Positions 26,560 to 37,223 of a DNA stretch of 64,000 nt are shown here, in pieces. The notes beneath the pieces are model-generated. The model was not told the DNA's origin. It ran no database searches and saw nothing but the letters and a program-made list of their open reading frames with translations. A program made the translations under genes and the position numbers. The stretch's first letter is position 1; each line of letters starts with the position of its first letter. Origin of the DNA: an uncultured Clostridia bacterium (GTDB taxonomy: Bacteria; Bacillota; Clostridia; TANB77; CAG-508); the NCBI GenBank assembly GCA_948468225.1, contig CAOKHH010000002.1, positions 172,413-236,412 on the forward strand, read 5' to 3'.

Positions 26560-27543
26560 TTAGTGCTCATCACACTCGCACCTGCTCGCCCACATTTCTT
26601 CGATAATTTGCTTACGATACAACGGATTCCAGTTGCAATAGAAATCTTTATAGAAACTCATCAATCTCTCTTTGCACTTATTGCATGTTATAGGATGCTG
26701 AATAATACCTTTGGTAAAGGTATTTTCTCTGTTCCCCCACCACGCAATAGTAAACCTGTCCAAATATTCATCAGGAATTCTATTAAGAAGTTCAACAAAC
26801 TCCCAAGATGAAATTTGATTGTAAATGCCTCTATCTTGCCATAGTTTTAGCATTGTATTGTTCTTAATGTTAATTGGGAACAATACTACAATGGTGTCCT
26901 TAGGCATTTTTTCGTAGACGAATTTAAGTGAATTTAAGCAGTCACAAATTTGCTCTTCACGTGTTAAGAAAGGCGCTCCCAAAAGCACATTGATTTGAAG
27001 TGCAATCCTGTATTTTTCACACAGTCTTGTGACCTCAAGATACTTTTCAATATCAATGTCTTTGTTGTAAATCTTTCTAACCCGCTCATTAGCCGATTCG
27101 AACCCCAGTTCAAAATTTATCACTTGTTCATCTCCCAAAATTGTCCTAATAACTTGAAGTTTTTTCTCTGTAATTGTAGTATAGTGCGTTTCCATTGTAA
27201 TTACAGGAATATTCCTATGTGCTACGAAACGCAATGCATCAAGAAACAAGTCATAAGGTATTTCCCTTTCAGAAAGGAAAGAACCATTTGCCTCAAGCTC
27301 GAGCTCCTGAATATCAAACTCTTCTAACTTTATTTTTTCAAGCTCTGGCTTAACCATATCTAATGTAAGGTTATAGTCAAAGCCATAGTTGCAATAAGTA
27401 CATGCCTTATCACAACCACAAGTCATAAAGAGCAGTTGGTAGTTCTTCCGTTCCACCTTAGTAAGAGCAACTATCGGAGTACCAGGTGTGGTTTTTATAC
27501 CTTTCCGCATCTCCCAGATTTGCCGTGTTAAAAAATCATTCAT
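26560..27543 (-). CDS. Radical SAM protein, atypical codon use
   Basis: 327 residues with CGCDKACTYCNYG near residues 38-50, the CxxxCxxC cluster motif, followed by an elongator/BATS-less radical SAM barrel (ELEANGSFLS, ELGFESANERVRKIY, LGAPFLTREEQ). C-terminal cysteines (CNKCKE, CECDEH) may bind a second cluster or zinc. Substrate unknown. The ATG at 27543 is best spaced from GGAGG; a GTG lies three bases upstream. Less AT-rich than neighbours; contains four CGG codons (27082, 27448, 27505, 27523) at plausible Arg positions, all needing triplet reading. Likely acquired. Confidence 0.8.
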   Translation of the reverse strand: MNDFLTRQIWEMRKGIKTTPGTPIVALTKVERKNYQLLFMTCGCDKACTYCNYGFDYNLTLDMVKPELEKIKLEEFDIQELELEANGSFLSEREIPYDLFLDALRFVAHRNIPVITMETHYTTITEKKLQVIRTILGDEQVINFELGFESANERVRKIYNKDIDIEKYLEVTRLCEKYRIALQINVLLGAPFLTREEQICDCLNSLKFVYEKMPKDTIVVLFPINIKNNTMLKLWQDRGIYNQISSWEFVELLNRIPDEYLDRFTIAWWGNRENTFTKGIIQHPITCNKCKERLMSFYKDFYCNWNPLYRKQIIEEMWASRCECDEH

Positions 27544-27612
27544 CACGTTACCTCCTAAAATAAGTTAATGTAACTATATTGCTACTACTTTATTATACTT
27601 TCACTTCCCAAA

Positions 27613-27652
27613 AATAAAGTAACCTTTTTAATATTAAAAAAGTTACTTTATT
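27613..27652. terminator. Intrinsic terminator of the AraC gene
   Basis: AATAAAGTAAC..GTTACTTTATT hairpin with T/A tracts; it overlaps the last codons of the AraC-type gene. Confidence 0.7.
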
Positions 27653-28440
27653 GGAATATATAATCTAAAATCATTATTGGGCAAATATTCCTCTATATCT
27701 GGCAGAGCTTGTAACTCATACCCAGAATTAGGAATAATCGTTCTATATATTTTTCTAATAAATTTATCTAATTCAGTTGAATTTAAATATTTAAATTCAA
27801 ATACTAAATAGTTACTTTTGTTTATATTTATCGGTTTAGCATTTTCAAACTCTTCTTTAGATGCTATGTAATAAGTAGCATCATTTATATTAGCGGTCTT
27901 ATCATATTTAAGTAATCCATACTCACTTTTTCCAGTTAGTAATTTGTAGTTTTCTTTCCAAAATAATGGAGCAACATTGTGACAATCCTTAATTGTTGTC
28001 TTCATTGAAATGCCATATAATTTGAATTCAACACCTTTTTCAACATGATAATTAAATTCATCATCAATATCTTCGTTTGATAATTCATATTGCGAGAAAA
28101 ATTTTATATTATTTTTATTATCGTTTATTTCACTTGGAAGAAATCCCATCATTGCTTTAAAGGCTCTAGAATAGCTTTGGGAAGATTCATAATTATATTT
28201 TATTGCAATATCTATTATTCTTTCTTTTCCATTTAGCAAATCTAATGCAGACATACTTAATCTTCTTTTTCTTATGTATTCTGCTAAATTATAATTAGTT
28301 ACAAATAGAAATATTCTATGCATCGTATATTCATTTACTCCAAGTATCTTAGAAAGTCTATTATAACTAATCTCTTCTAAAAGATTTTCTTCTATATATT
28401 CAATTAAATCGTTAAATTTTTCATTATTTGCTTTATTCAT
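27643..28440 (-). CDS. AraC-family regulator with GyrI-like effector domain
   Basis: 265 residues. The N-terminal AraC double helix-turn-helix (about 8-105: LSKILGVNEYTMHRIFLFVTN, then IAIKYNYESSQSYSRAFKAMMGF) is followed by a GyrI-like small-molecule-binding domain (about 120-265), the Rob/BmrR-type architecture. Such regulators sense drugs or metabolites. No obvious target gene is adjacent on the same strand. No CGG codons. Confidence 0.88.
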   Translation of the reverse strand: MNKANNEKFNDLIEYIEENLLEEISYNRLSKILGVNEYTMHRIFLFVTNYNLAEYIRKRRLSMSALDLLNGKERIIDIAIKYNYESSQSYSRAFKAMMGFLPSEINDNKNNIKFFSQYELSNEDIDDEFNYHVEKGVEFKLYGISMKTTIKDCHNVAPLFWKENYKLLTGKSEYGLLKYDKTANINDATYYIASKEEFENAKPININKSNYLVFEFKYLNSTELDKFIRKIYRTIIPNSGYELQALPDIEEYLPNNDFRLYIPIK

Positions 28441-28508
28441 AACATTTCCTTTTCAAAAATATATTTAAAATTATCATAAAAAGATTAAGTTTTCAAGGGA
28501 ATATATAA

Positions 28509-28862
28509 TTAAATATAAGCCTTTGCAGTGTTTAAAGTAGATATTAACATCTTTTTTATAGATAAACAATCAGTAATTAAATTATTAAAAATTTCATCTG
28601 TTATATATTCAGACTCTTTTAAAAGTCTAATCCAATACTCAGTTTCAGCATACTTTTTTAATGCTATATGCATTTTTGCAATAAAATCTGCTTTACTACT
28701 ACCATAATTCGCTTCGTTAATATTTGCGCCTATACTTGTAGCACTTCGTATAATCTGTTTCGAAATTATCGTTTCTTTCTTTTGTTTTATAAGATATTGT
28801 TGTAATTTTATGACTTTCGCTGAAAATTTAAGAGAACACTGAATTAAAATACTTTGAGACAT
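28509..28862 (-). CDS. Four helix bundle protein (S23-like)
   Basis: 117 residues matching the family first seen in 23S rRNA intervening sequences: IRSATSIGANINEANYGSSKADFIAKMHIALKKYAETEYWI is diagnostic (residues about 40-80, in segments). No rRNA gene is nearby, and no IS or retroelement is visible either. Members are often linked to diversity-generating or mobile elements, but nothing here shows that. Function unknown. Confidence 0.85.
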   Translation of the reverse strand: MSQSILIQCSLKFSAKVIKLQQYLIKQKKETIISKQIIRSATSIGANINEANYGSSKADFIAKMHIALKKYAETEYWIRLLKESEYITDEIFNNLITDCLSIKKMLISTLNTAKAYI

Positions 28863-28950
28863 AAAGAACTCCTTTAGATTAAATAAATATTAGATTGATT
28901 GTGAATAAAATTTAATTATTTAGTGAATAGTGAAAATTGAATAGTTAATA

Positions 28951-29026
28951 GTGAATAGTACAAATGTGCTCCTTGCTCTTTACCGAATAACAATTCACTA
29001 TTAACTGCGACTTGTCAAAGTCGCAC
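28951..29026. repeat. tRNA-adjacent AGTGAATAGT/GCGACTTGT repeat, copy 1
   Basis: GTGAATAGTACAAATGTGCT (28951-28970) and a right block CACTATTAACTGCGACTTGT..AAAGTCGCAC ending at 29026. The same blocks lie at 50007-50026 and 50070-50100. Outer parts form inverted repeats (AGTTAATAGTGAAT). It abuts the 3' end of tRNA-Thr. Confidence 0.65.
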
Positions 29027-29029
29027 TTA

Positions 29030-29105
29030 TGGAGCTTACAGCGGGAATCGAACCCGCGACCTCTACCTTACCAAGGTAGTGCTCTACCAACTGAGCTATG
29101 AAAGC
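29030..29105 (-). tRNA. tRNA-Thr (GGT)
   Basis: 76 bases including CCA. Anticodon stem CTACC/GGTAG, loop TTGGTAA giving GGT; D-arm AGCTCAGTTGGTAGAGC; T-loop GGTTCGATTCC. The acceptor stem GCTTTCA/TGTAAGC has one T:T mismatch at the fifth pair. Confidence 0.92.
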
Positions 29106-29123
29106 ATAATATAATTTTTATAA

Positions 29124-29149
29124 GGAACGACGAGGGCGTCGTTCCCTAC
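29124..29149. repeat. CCCTACA palindrome forming the sigH stop
   Basis: GGAACGACGAGGGCGTCGTTCCCTAC. Its CTA (29146-29148) is the TAG stop codon of the sigma factor gene on the minus strand. Identical type at 42871-42897 and 63387-63412. Confidence 0.8.
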
Positions 29150-29784
29150 TCATCTGATATGTTTTTAATTGCCTTCTTCCTAATCCTCTGTATTGCATTA
29201 TCTACAGATTTTACTGGTGCATCTAATCTTTCGGCTATTTTTACATAGCTATCTCCTGCCGCAAACCTTTGTAATACTTGTTTTTCAAAATCACTAAGTG
29301 TATCATCTATTTTTGATTCGACAAATTTATAGTATTCTTTTTTAGTTATTGTATCTAATGGATCTTCTACTGTTTTTGAATTAAACACATCAATTAAAGC
29401 AGTATCTTCATCGTCATCATATGCAGACATATTTAATGATAAATATGAATTTAATGCTAAATGTTTTTGGCGCGTAGAAGTCTTAATTGCAGTAATTAGT
29501 TGTCTTTCTACGCATAAATTTGCAAATGATTTAAATGAATTCTGTTTTTCATTATCAAAGCATTTTATAGCTTTATATAATCCAATCATTCCTTCTTGAA
29601 TTATATCTTCTTTTTCTGCACCTATCATAAAATATTTATTTACCTTGCCATTAATTAAATCTTTATACTTTACCAATAAATATTCTAAAGCACTTTCTTC
29701 GCCTTCTCTAGCAAGAATAGCTATTTCTTCATCAGTTTTATTTTGTAGTTCTGAGTTATAAAATACCATCGTTTTTTTAGACAT
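29146..29784 (-). CDS. sigH: Sigma-70 family factor, SigH-like
   Basis: 212 residues. Region 2 (EYLLVKYKDLINGKVNKYFMIGAEKEDIIQEGMIGLYKAI split over about 33-75, then FKSFANLCVERQLITAIK) and region 4 (FEKQVLQRFAAGDSYVKIAERL..VDNAIQRIRKK) match the stationary-phase/sporulation sigma factor SigH of Firmicutes. In spore formers it directs early sporulation genes; presence here does not prove sporulation. The terminal stop is provided by a palindromic repeat. Confidence 0.88.
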   Translation of the reverse strand: MSKKTMVFYNSELQNKTDEEIAILAREGEESALEYLLVKYKDLINGKVNKYFMIGAEKEDIIQEGMIGLYKAIKCFDNEKQNSFKSFANLCVERQLITAIKTSTRQKHLALNSYLSLNMSAYDDDEDTALIDVFNSKTVEDPLDTITKKEYYKFVESKIDDTLSDFEKQVLQRFAAGDSYVKIAERLDAPVKSVDNAIQRIRKKAIKNISDE

Positions 29785-29883
29785 TCTATTTTTGCTCCTT
29801 TGATGTTAATTTATGCTTTGCTTTATTATATTTATATTATCCTTATATGTCAATAACTTTAACGATTTTTTCTATGTTTTTTA

Positions 29884-29912
29884 TTGATTATAGTACATTT
29901 TTCATATATAAT
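29884..29912 (+). promoter_or_regulatory. rqcH promoter
   Basis: TTGATT (29884-29889), 17-base spacer, TATAAT (29907-29912), 33 bases before the rqcH start; divergent from sigH. Confidence 0.7.
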
Positions 29913-29945
29913 TTTTATTATATAAAAAACATGTTGGAGGTTTTT

Positions 29946-31592
29946 ATGGCATTTGATGGAATTATAACAAAATGTATTGTTTCTGAGCTAAATAAGTCAA
30001 TAATAAATTCGAAAGTTAATAAAATTTTTGAACCTACGAAAAATGATATTATGCTAGGCTTATATAATTCTGGATTAAATTATTGTTTACATATTTGTAT
30101 TAGTCCTAGTAGTTGTAGACTTAATTTAACAACACATTCTAAGCCTAACCCTATAACTGCACCTAATTTTTGTATGCTACTTAGAAAGCATTTAATTGGT
30201 GCGAGGATTATTTCTATTTCTAGTTTCGACTTAGATAGAATTGTAGAAATTGATTTTGAATGTTATAACGAATTAAACGATAAAATTATTAAAAAATTAT
30301 ATATTGAAATTATGGGAAGTTGCAGTAATATAATTTTAACAAATAACGATAATGTTATTATTGATGCAATTAGACATATTAGTTCTAATAGAGAAATTAT
30401 GCCTGCAAGATTTTACGAATTACCATCAAACAATAAAAATAGTATATTGAAAATAAATTCCTTTGATAAATTTTATTCAATAATATCTTCTATAGCCGTA
30501 AATGAGCCATTAGATAAAAAAATATCTGATTCTTTTAATGGACTTTGCAGGCCATTTATTCAATATGTACTAAGCAAAAATAATAATGATTTAAAACTTT
30601 CATTTGACTTTATTAAACGTATTATTGCTAATATTGAAAGCAATTCTTTATCTTGCATAAAAACAAATAATGATTATGTTATAGATTTTTCTGATAATAA
30701 TGATAATTTAAAAATTAACTTTTTTATTGATGACTATTATTATTTAAAAGATACCGATAATGCATTTATAGGATTTAGAAATGACATTTTAAAGATTGTC
30801 TTATCTCACTTAAAGAAATGCACAAAAAAACTAGATAATATAAATAATAAACTAAACGAGTGTAAAAAACAAGATGAATATAAATTATTTGGAGAATTAA
30901 TAACTTCTAACTTATATAGGTTAAAAGATAATACAGATAGTGCAACTCTTGAAAATTATTATGATAATAATTCTATTATAACGATTCCAATGGATAAATC
31001 TATTTCACCTAATAAGAATGCTGAAAAATATTTTAAAAAATATAATAAGTTAAAAAGCACTTTAGAAATTGTATCAATTCAAAAAAAGGAAACTGAAAGA
31101 GAATTAAACTATATTGAAAGTATTGTTTATTCTATTGAAAATGCCAAAACTATAAATGATTTAGAAGATATTTTTGATGAAATATCAGAAAATTTAATAG
31201 GCTCTAAAAACACAAAAAATACAAGCAAAAAGAATAATAAAAAAGATACTAATAAAAATAATTTGCTAAAATACGAAATTAACGGATTTACTGTTTTAGT
31301 TGGAAAAAACAACAAACAAAATGATGAACTTACTTTAAAAATTGCTTCTAAAGAAGATTATTGGTTTCATACACAATCAATTCATGGAAGTCATGTTATT
31401 TTAAAAACTGATGGAAAAGATGTTGATGATAATACTCTTTTTGAGTGTGCCAAACTTGCCGCAAAACACAGTAAAGCAAAATTATCTTCTAATATTCCTG
31501 TTGATTACTGCTTAGTAAAATTTGTAAAAAAACCAAGCTCTGCAAAACCTGGTATGGTAGTGTATACAAATTATAAAACATTATATGTGTAG
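29946..31592 (+). CDS. rqcH: RqcH/NFACT ribosome quality-control protein
   Basis: 548 residues. NFACT-N domain (MAFDGIITKCIVSELN.., PNFCMLLRKHLIG), long coiled coil (about 280-430, KKCTKKLDNINNKLNECKK and later KNTKNTSKKNNKKDTNKNN), and NFACT-R domain with DYWFHTQSIHGSHVIL. It binds obstructed 50S subunits and adds alanine tails to nascent chains. Start is the ATG preceded by TTGGAGG; the longer open frame covers the promoter. Out-of-frame CGG in AAC-GGA (31281-31286) causes no shift. Confidence 0.94.
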   Translation: MAFDGIITKCIVSELNKSIINSKVNKIFEPTKNDIMLGLYNSGLNYCLHICISPSSCRLNLTTHSKPNPITAPNFCMLLRKHLIGARIISISSFDLDRIVEIDFECYNELNDKIIKKLYIEIMGSCSNIILTNNDNVIIDAIRHISSNREIMPARFYELPSNNKNSILKINSFDKFYSIISSIAVNEPLDKKISDSFNGLCRPFIQYVLSKNNNDLKLSFDFIKRIIANIESNSLSCIKTNNDYVIDFSDNNDNLKINFFIDDYYYLKDTDNAFIGFRNDILKIVLSHLKKCTKKLDNINNKLNECKKQDEYKLFGELITSNLYRLKDNTDSATLENYYDNNSIITIPMDKSISPNKNAEKYFKKYNKLKSTLEIVSIQKKETERELNYIESIVYSIENAKTINDLEDIFDEISENLIGSKNTKNTSKKNNKKDTNKNNLLKYEINGFTVLVGKNNKQNDELTLKIASKEDYWFHTQSIHGSHVILKTDGKDVDDNTLFECAKLAAKHSKAKLSSNIPVDYCLVKFVKKPSSAKPGMVVYTNYKTLYV

Positions 31593-32030
31593 TTATGCTT
31601 CTATAATTATAGTTACTGGGCCATCATTTAGAAGCGAAACTTTCATATCTGCTCCGAATTTTCCTGACTGCACTTCTATTCCTTCATTTCTACAGCCTTG
31701 TTTAAAGTACTCATATAAAGGCTCTGCCTCCTCTGGCCTTGCTGCTTCTATAAAGCTTGGCCTATTTCCTTTTTTGCAATCTGCATATAAAGTAAATTGC
31801 GAAACTATTAGTAATTTTCCATTTATATCTTTTATAGATAAATTCATTTTATTATTTTCATCTTCAAAAACTCGTAAATTACATAACTTTTTTATTAAAG
31901 AATCAGCTTGTTCAGTTGTATCTCCTTGCTTTATTCCTACAAGTACTAAAAAACCTTTTTCTATTTGTCCTATTATTTCTCCATCCACTTTAACTGTTGC
32001 GTTTGCAACTCTTTGTATAACTAATTTCAT
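31593..32030 (-). CDS. dtd: D-aminoacyl-tRNA deacylase
   Basis: 145 residues with SQFTLYAD (about 78-85) and the NDGPVTIII motif near the C-terminus, the two substrate-binding motifs of DTD. It hydrolyses D-amino acids from tRNAs. Its start overlaps the ispD stop by four bases (ATGA type), indicating translational coupling. It is convergent with rqcH, with no gap between the stops. Confidence 0.96.
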   Translation of the reverse strand: MKLVIQRVANATVKVDGEIIGQIEKGFLVLVGIKQGDTTEQADSLIKKLCNLRVFEDENNKMNLSIKDINGKLLIVSQFTLYADCKKGNRPSFIEAARPEEAEPLYEYFKQGCRNEGIEVQSGKFGADMKVSLLNDGPVTIIIEA

Positions 32031-32716
32031 TGTTTTGTTCCTTTCATCAATTCAGCAATTACATTTATATCTTCATAAGTTGTTATCTTTATGTTTGTAT
32101 AATCTCCTTCTATTATTTTTACTTTGTAATTGCCTTTTTCTAATAACATACAGTCATCTGTGCATTCTTCATTTTTATATTTCTCGTGCATATTTAATAA
32201 TATTTTTCTATCAAAGCATTGAGGAGTTTGAATTATCCATGTATTTGCTCTTTTAGTTGTTTCAACAACAATATTATTTTCATCTGTTATTTTTATTGTG
32301 TCTTTACTCTTCACTCCAATTGTTGCGCCTTTTACGGTTTCCATATTTTCTATACATTCATTTATATATTTTTGCTTTATTGCTGGTCTTGCTCCATCAT
32401 GTATTATTACAATGTCTGAATCTGTTTTTGATATAGCATTATATACAGACTCTTGTCTTGTTTTTCCGCCTACAACAGCGGTTACTTTCTTTTTTAAATT
32501 TTTTTCATTTATTATATTCTCTACTGTTTCTTTTTCATCTTCTTTAGAAGCAATAATTATATTATCTATGTAATTATTCGTATTAAATGCATTTAAGCTA
32601 TACTCTAACACCATATTTCCATTCAGCATTTCAAAATTTTTATTTCTATTTTGTCCATATCTTGTACTATTCCCTGCAACTAATATAACTGCTGTTACTG
32701 TTCTTTTATTTATCAT
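32027..32716 (-). CDS. ispD: 2-C-methyl-D-erythritol 4-phosphate cytidylyltransferase
   Basis: 229 residues. [20 protein letters not shown] near the N-terminus (NTP binding), IIHDGARP near 105-112, and IQTPQCF. Third MEP pathway step, forming CDP-ME. Overlaps dtd and ispE by four bases on each side, so dtd-ispD-ispE-ispF is a tightly coupled operon. Confidence 0.95.
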   Translation of the reverse strand: MINKRTVTAVILVAGNSTRYGQNRNKNFEMLNGNMVLEYSLNAFNTNNYIDNIIIASKEDEKETVENIINEKNLKKKVTAVVGGKTRQESVYNAISKTDSDIVIIHDGARPAIKQKYINECIENMETVKGATIGVKSKDTIKITDENNIVVETTKRANTWIIQTPQCFDRKILLNMHEKYKNEECTDDCMLLEKGNYKVKIIEGDYTNIKITTYEDINVIAELMKGTKQ

Positions 32717-33600
32717 AAATATAGCCTCCTATATCTATTATAAGATGTAGTCAAATAAATTTCATATTTCTCTTTTAAATTATTATATGCTTTTCTTATT
32801 TTATCTTTATTTTCAAATATTCCAAATACGCATGATCCAGAACCACTCATTAATGCTCCCATTGCGCCATTATGTAGTAACTCTTCTTTTATTTTATGTA
32901 TCTCTTCTGGAACTACATCTTCAAAAGTATTGTATAAATTATTAGCTAATAATTCAATATTGCTTGTTTCTAAAGCTTTAATTATATTTTCTGTGTTTTG
33001 CGAATTTACTTCTCTTTTTTTATTATCATTATCTAACTTATTAAACATTTCCTTCGTACTACATGAAAACTTTGGTTTTATAACTAAAATATAATATAAA
33101 AAATCTGTATTTATTTTAGTTATTCTTTCTCCTATTCCATTTGCTTTAATAGATGAATTATAAACACATGGTACAACATCAGCACCAAGAGTTGCGCCTA
33201 TTTCTTCAATCTCATTTTTAGTCATATTTAATTTATATAATTTGTTCATTGCTAAAATAAATGCTGCACAATCTGTGCTTCCACCTGCCATTCCCGCTTG
33301 CATTGGTATGTTTTTATGCAATTTTACAATTACACCTTTTATTTGGCTATATTTTTCTTTTAGTTTAATATATGCTTTATATATTATATTTTCTTTGCTT
33401 TCTAGTTCTTTTATATTTGTATCTATTATTAAATTTTCTTGCTCACACTTGCTTATGAATAGCTCATCATATAGATTTACTTTTTGAAATATAGACTCTA
33501 AATTATGATAATTGTCTTCTCTTTTTTCTAATATTTGTAAATTCAAATTCACTTTGGCTCTTGCTTTTATGAATACTGTTTCTATTCCACTGTTATACAT
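32713..33600 (-). CDS. ispE: 4-Diphosphocytidyl-2-C-methyl-D-erythritol kinase
   Basis: 295 residues, GHMP kinase. ARAKVNLNLQILEKREDNYHNL at the start, the ATP-binding MQAGMAGGSTDCAAFI near 100, and LMSGSGSCVFG near 265. The annotated ATG lies inside the end of ispF and has only a weak ribosome binding site, so coupling to ispF translation or an alternative start close to VFIKAR is possible. Confidence 0.94.
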   Translation of the reverse strand: MYNSGIETVFIKARAKVNLNLQILEKREDNYHNLESIFQKVNLYDELFISKCEQENLIIDTNIKELESKENIIYKAYIKLKEKYSQIKGVIVKLHKNIPMQAGMAGGSTDCAAFILAMNKLYKLNMTKNEIEEIGATLGADVVPCVYNSSIKANGIGERITKINTDFLYYILVIKPKFSCSTKEMFNKLDNDNKKREVNSQNTENIIKALETSNIELLANNLYNTFEDVVPEEIHKIKEELLHNGAMGALMSGSGSCVFGIFENKDKIRKAYNNLKEKYEIYLTTSYNRYRRLYL

Positions 33601-34046
33601 GCAAATACACTTACTCCATTTCCTTTTCCAAATTCAGTTAGTCCTTCTCCAGTAGTTGCTGTAATTCCTACTTGTTGTTCACTAATATTTAAAATTTCTG
33701 CAATACTCTTTACTATTTCTTCTCTTTTAGGTTCTATTTTAGGTGTTTTACATTCTATTGCAATAGATAAATGTACTATTTTTTCATTTAAGTATTTTAA
33801 TGCTTCTTGTAAATAAACTTTGCTATCTTTTATTCCGTTTTTACACATTTCATCTGCTACTTTTCCTAAAATATTTTTGCCTGTTATTCCTGAAACGGCA
33901 TTTGTTATTGCGTGTAAAATTGCATCTCCATCACTGTTTGCTGAGCATGGTGTTTCATTTTCAAAAACCACTCCTCCAAGTATAAGCTTTTTTTCTTTAT
34001 CTTCGAAATCAAACCTATGACTATCTTGACCAATTGCAACCTTCAT
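33582..34046 (-). CDS. ispF: 2-C-methyl-D-erythritol 2,4-cyclodiphosphate synthase
   Basis: 154 residues. GQDSHRF at residues 5-11 and LGG..F, SDGDAILHAITNAV with metal-binding Asp/His, and TTGEGLTEFGKG at the C-terminus. Forms MEcPP. First gene of the ispF-ispE-ispD-dtd operon; starts after AGGAGG. Confidence 0.97.
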   Translation of the reverse strand: MKVAIGQDSHRFDFEDKEKKLILGGVVFENETPCSANSDGDAILHAITNAVSGITGKNILGKVADEMCKNGIKDSKVYLQEALKYLNEKIVHLSIAIECKTPKIEPKREEIVKSIAEILNISEQQVGITATTGEGLTEFGKGNGVSVFACITVE

Positions 34047-34061
34047 TATAAAACCTCCTTT

Positions 34062-34298
34062 TTACAACCCTACTCTATATTCTATGTTTTCCATATATGG
34101 GAATAATTCTTTTACCCTTTTTAAAGTTAACATTGAAAATTTTGGATGTGGACTTTTTTCTTTTATAGTTAGCAATTCTTGTGAATAGCAATTTTTTGCT
34201 ACTTTTGATAATTGGTATCTATTTTCCATATATGTGTATTGTATTTGGTAGCCTTGATTTAATTCATACCATAACCTTTCAAATGTGTATTCTTCCAT
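34062..34298 (-). CDS. Unknown 78-residue protein
   Basis: Begins MEEYTFERLWYELNQGYQIQYTYMENRYQL; rich in Tyr and acidic residues, soluble-looking. Lies 15 bases upstream of ispF in the same direction, with a normal ribosome binding site (AAGGAAC). Similar short proteins of unknown role are common in Clostridia; I do not recognise a domain. Confidence 0.65.
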   Translation of the reverse strand: MEEYTFERLWYELNQGYQIQYTYMENRYQLSKVAKNCYSQELLTIKEKSPHPKFSMLTLKRVKELFPYMENIEYRVGL

Positions 34299-34313
34299 AC
34301 GTGTTCCTTTCTA

Positions 34314-34344
34314 GGCGGGTCGCCTAAGAACGCCGACCCCTACA
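34314..34344. repeat. CCCTACA palindrome (GGGTCGCC..CGACCC type)
   Basis: GGCGGGTCGCCTAAGAACGC then CGACCCCTACA. Related copies at 37141, 42817, 55023 and, within coding sequence, 39715-39744. Confidence 0.75.
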
Positions 34345-34352
34345 TTTCAAAT

Positions 34353-36468
<2,116 letters not shown>

Positions 36469-36496
36469 TTACACCTCAAAATTTTAAAATTAGTAA

Positions 36497-37105
36497 TTAT
36501 ATTTCACCTTTAAATAATTCCTTACTATTTTTTAAATAATCCCATCCAGAAAATATTGTTGCAATAGTTGAAACAACCATAAATACTGTTGTTAATATAT
36601 TTATAACCAATTCTATTCCTGTTAAACTTCCGTTTATAAATGCTCCAAAAGCATTAGTATTATTTATGTTTATAAAAGCTAAAACTATTGCTATCATTTG
36701 AGTTGTTGTTTTTAGTTTTCCCCAAAAGCTTGCCGCAATTACTTCTCCTTGCTTTTGTGCTGCAACTAATCTATAACCTGAAACCATAAATTCACGTGCT
36801 ATAACTATTATTGGAATAATAGCAGGTAACAAGTTTTTTTCAACTAATATCATCATTGCAGCTAAAACTAATATTTTATCTGCTAATGGATCTAAAAACT
36901 TTCCAAATGTAGTAATTAAATTTCTTTTTCTTGCAATTTTACCATCTAGCGTATCTGTTATTGAAGCTACAATAAATATTATATTCATTATCCAAAATTC
37001 AATTGGTATATTTAACCAAGTTGCTTGTATATTAAAAAATGGAATTATAGCCATTATTGGTACTAATATAATTCTAAATATTGTAAGTTTGTTTGGTAAA
37101 TTCAT
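36497..37105 (-). CDS. pgsA: CDP-diacylglycerol-glycerol-3-phosphate 3-phosphatidyltransferase
   Basis: 202 residues, membrane protein with about four to six hydrophobic helices. CDP-alcohol phosphotransferase motif D-T-L-D-G-K-I-A-R..G..LDPLAD (about 53-80) is intact. Makes phosphatidylglycerol phosphate. Located 28 bases upstream of ligA. Confidence 0.95.
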   Translation of the reverse strand: MNLPNKLTIFRIILVPIMAIIPFFNIQATWLNIPIEFWIMNIIFIVASITDTLDGKIARKRNLITTFGKFLDPLADKILVLAAMMILVEKNLLPAIIPIIVIAREFMVSGYRLVAAQKQGEVIAASFWGKLKTTTQMIAIVLAFININNTNAFGAFINGSLTGIELVINILTTVFMVVSTIATIFSGWDYLKNSKELFKGEI

Positions 37106-37140
37106 ATTTTATTATCTCCTTTTATGGTATTTATATATAG

Positions 37141-37169
37141 ACGGGTCGTCGGGGGCGCCGACCCCTACG
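37141..37169. repeat. CCCTACA palindrome (GGGTCG..CGACCC type)
   Basis: ACGGGTCGTCGGGGGCGCCG then ACCCCTACG, between pgsA and dinB. Confidence 0.75.
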
Positions 37170-37223
37170 ATACACAATATATTTTGTACAATTATTATAT
37201 ATTTTTCAATAATCACTGTCAAC

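Noticed and set aside
28917..29026. Possible CRISPR-like direct repeats near tRNA-Thr
   Set aside because: Only two to three irregular inverted blocks, no constant repeat-spacer spacing and no cas genes.
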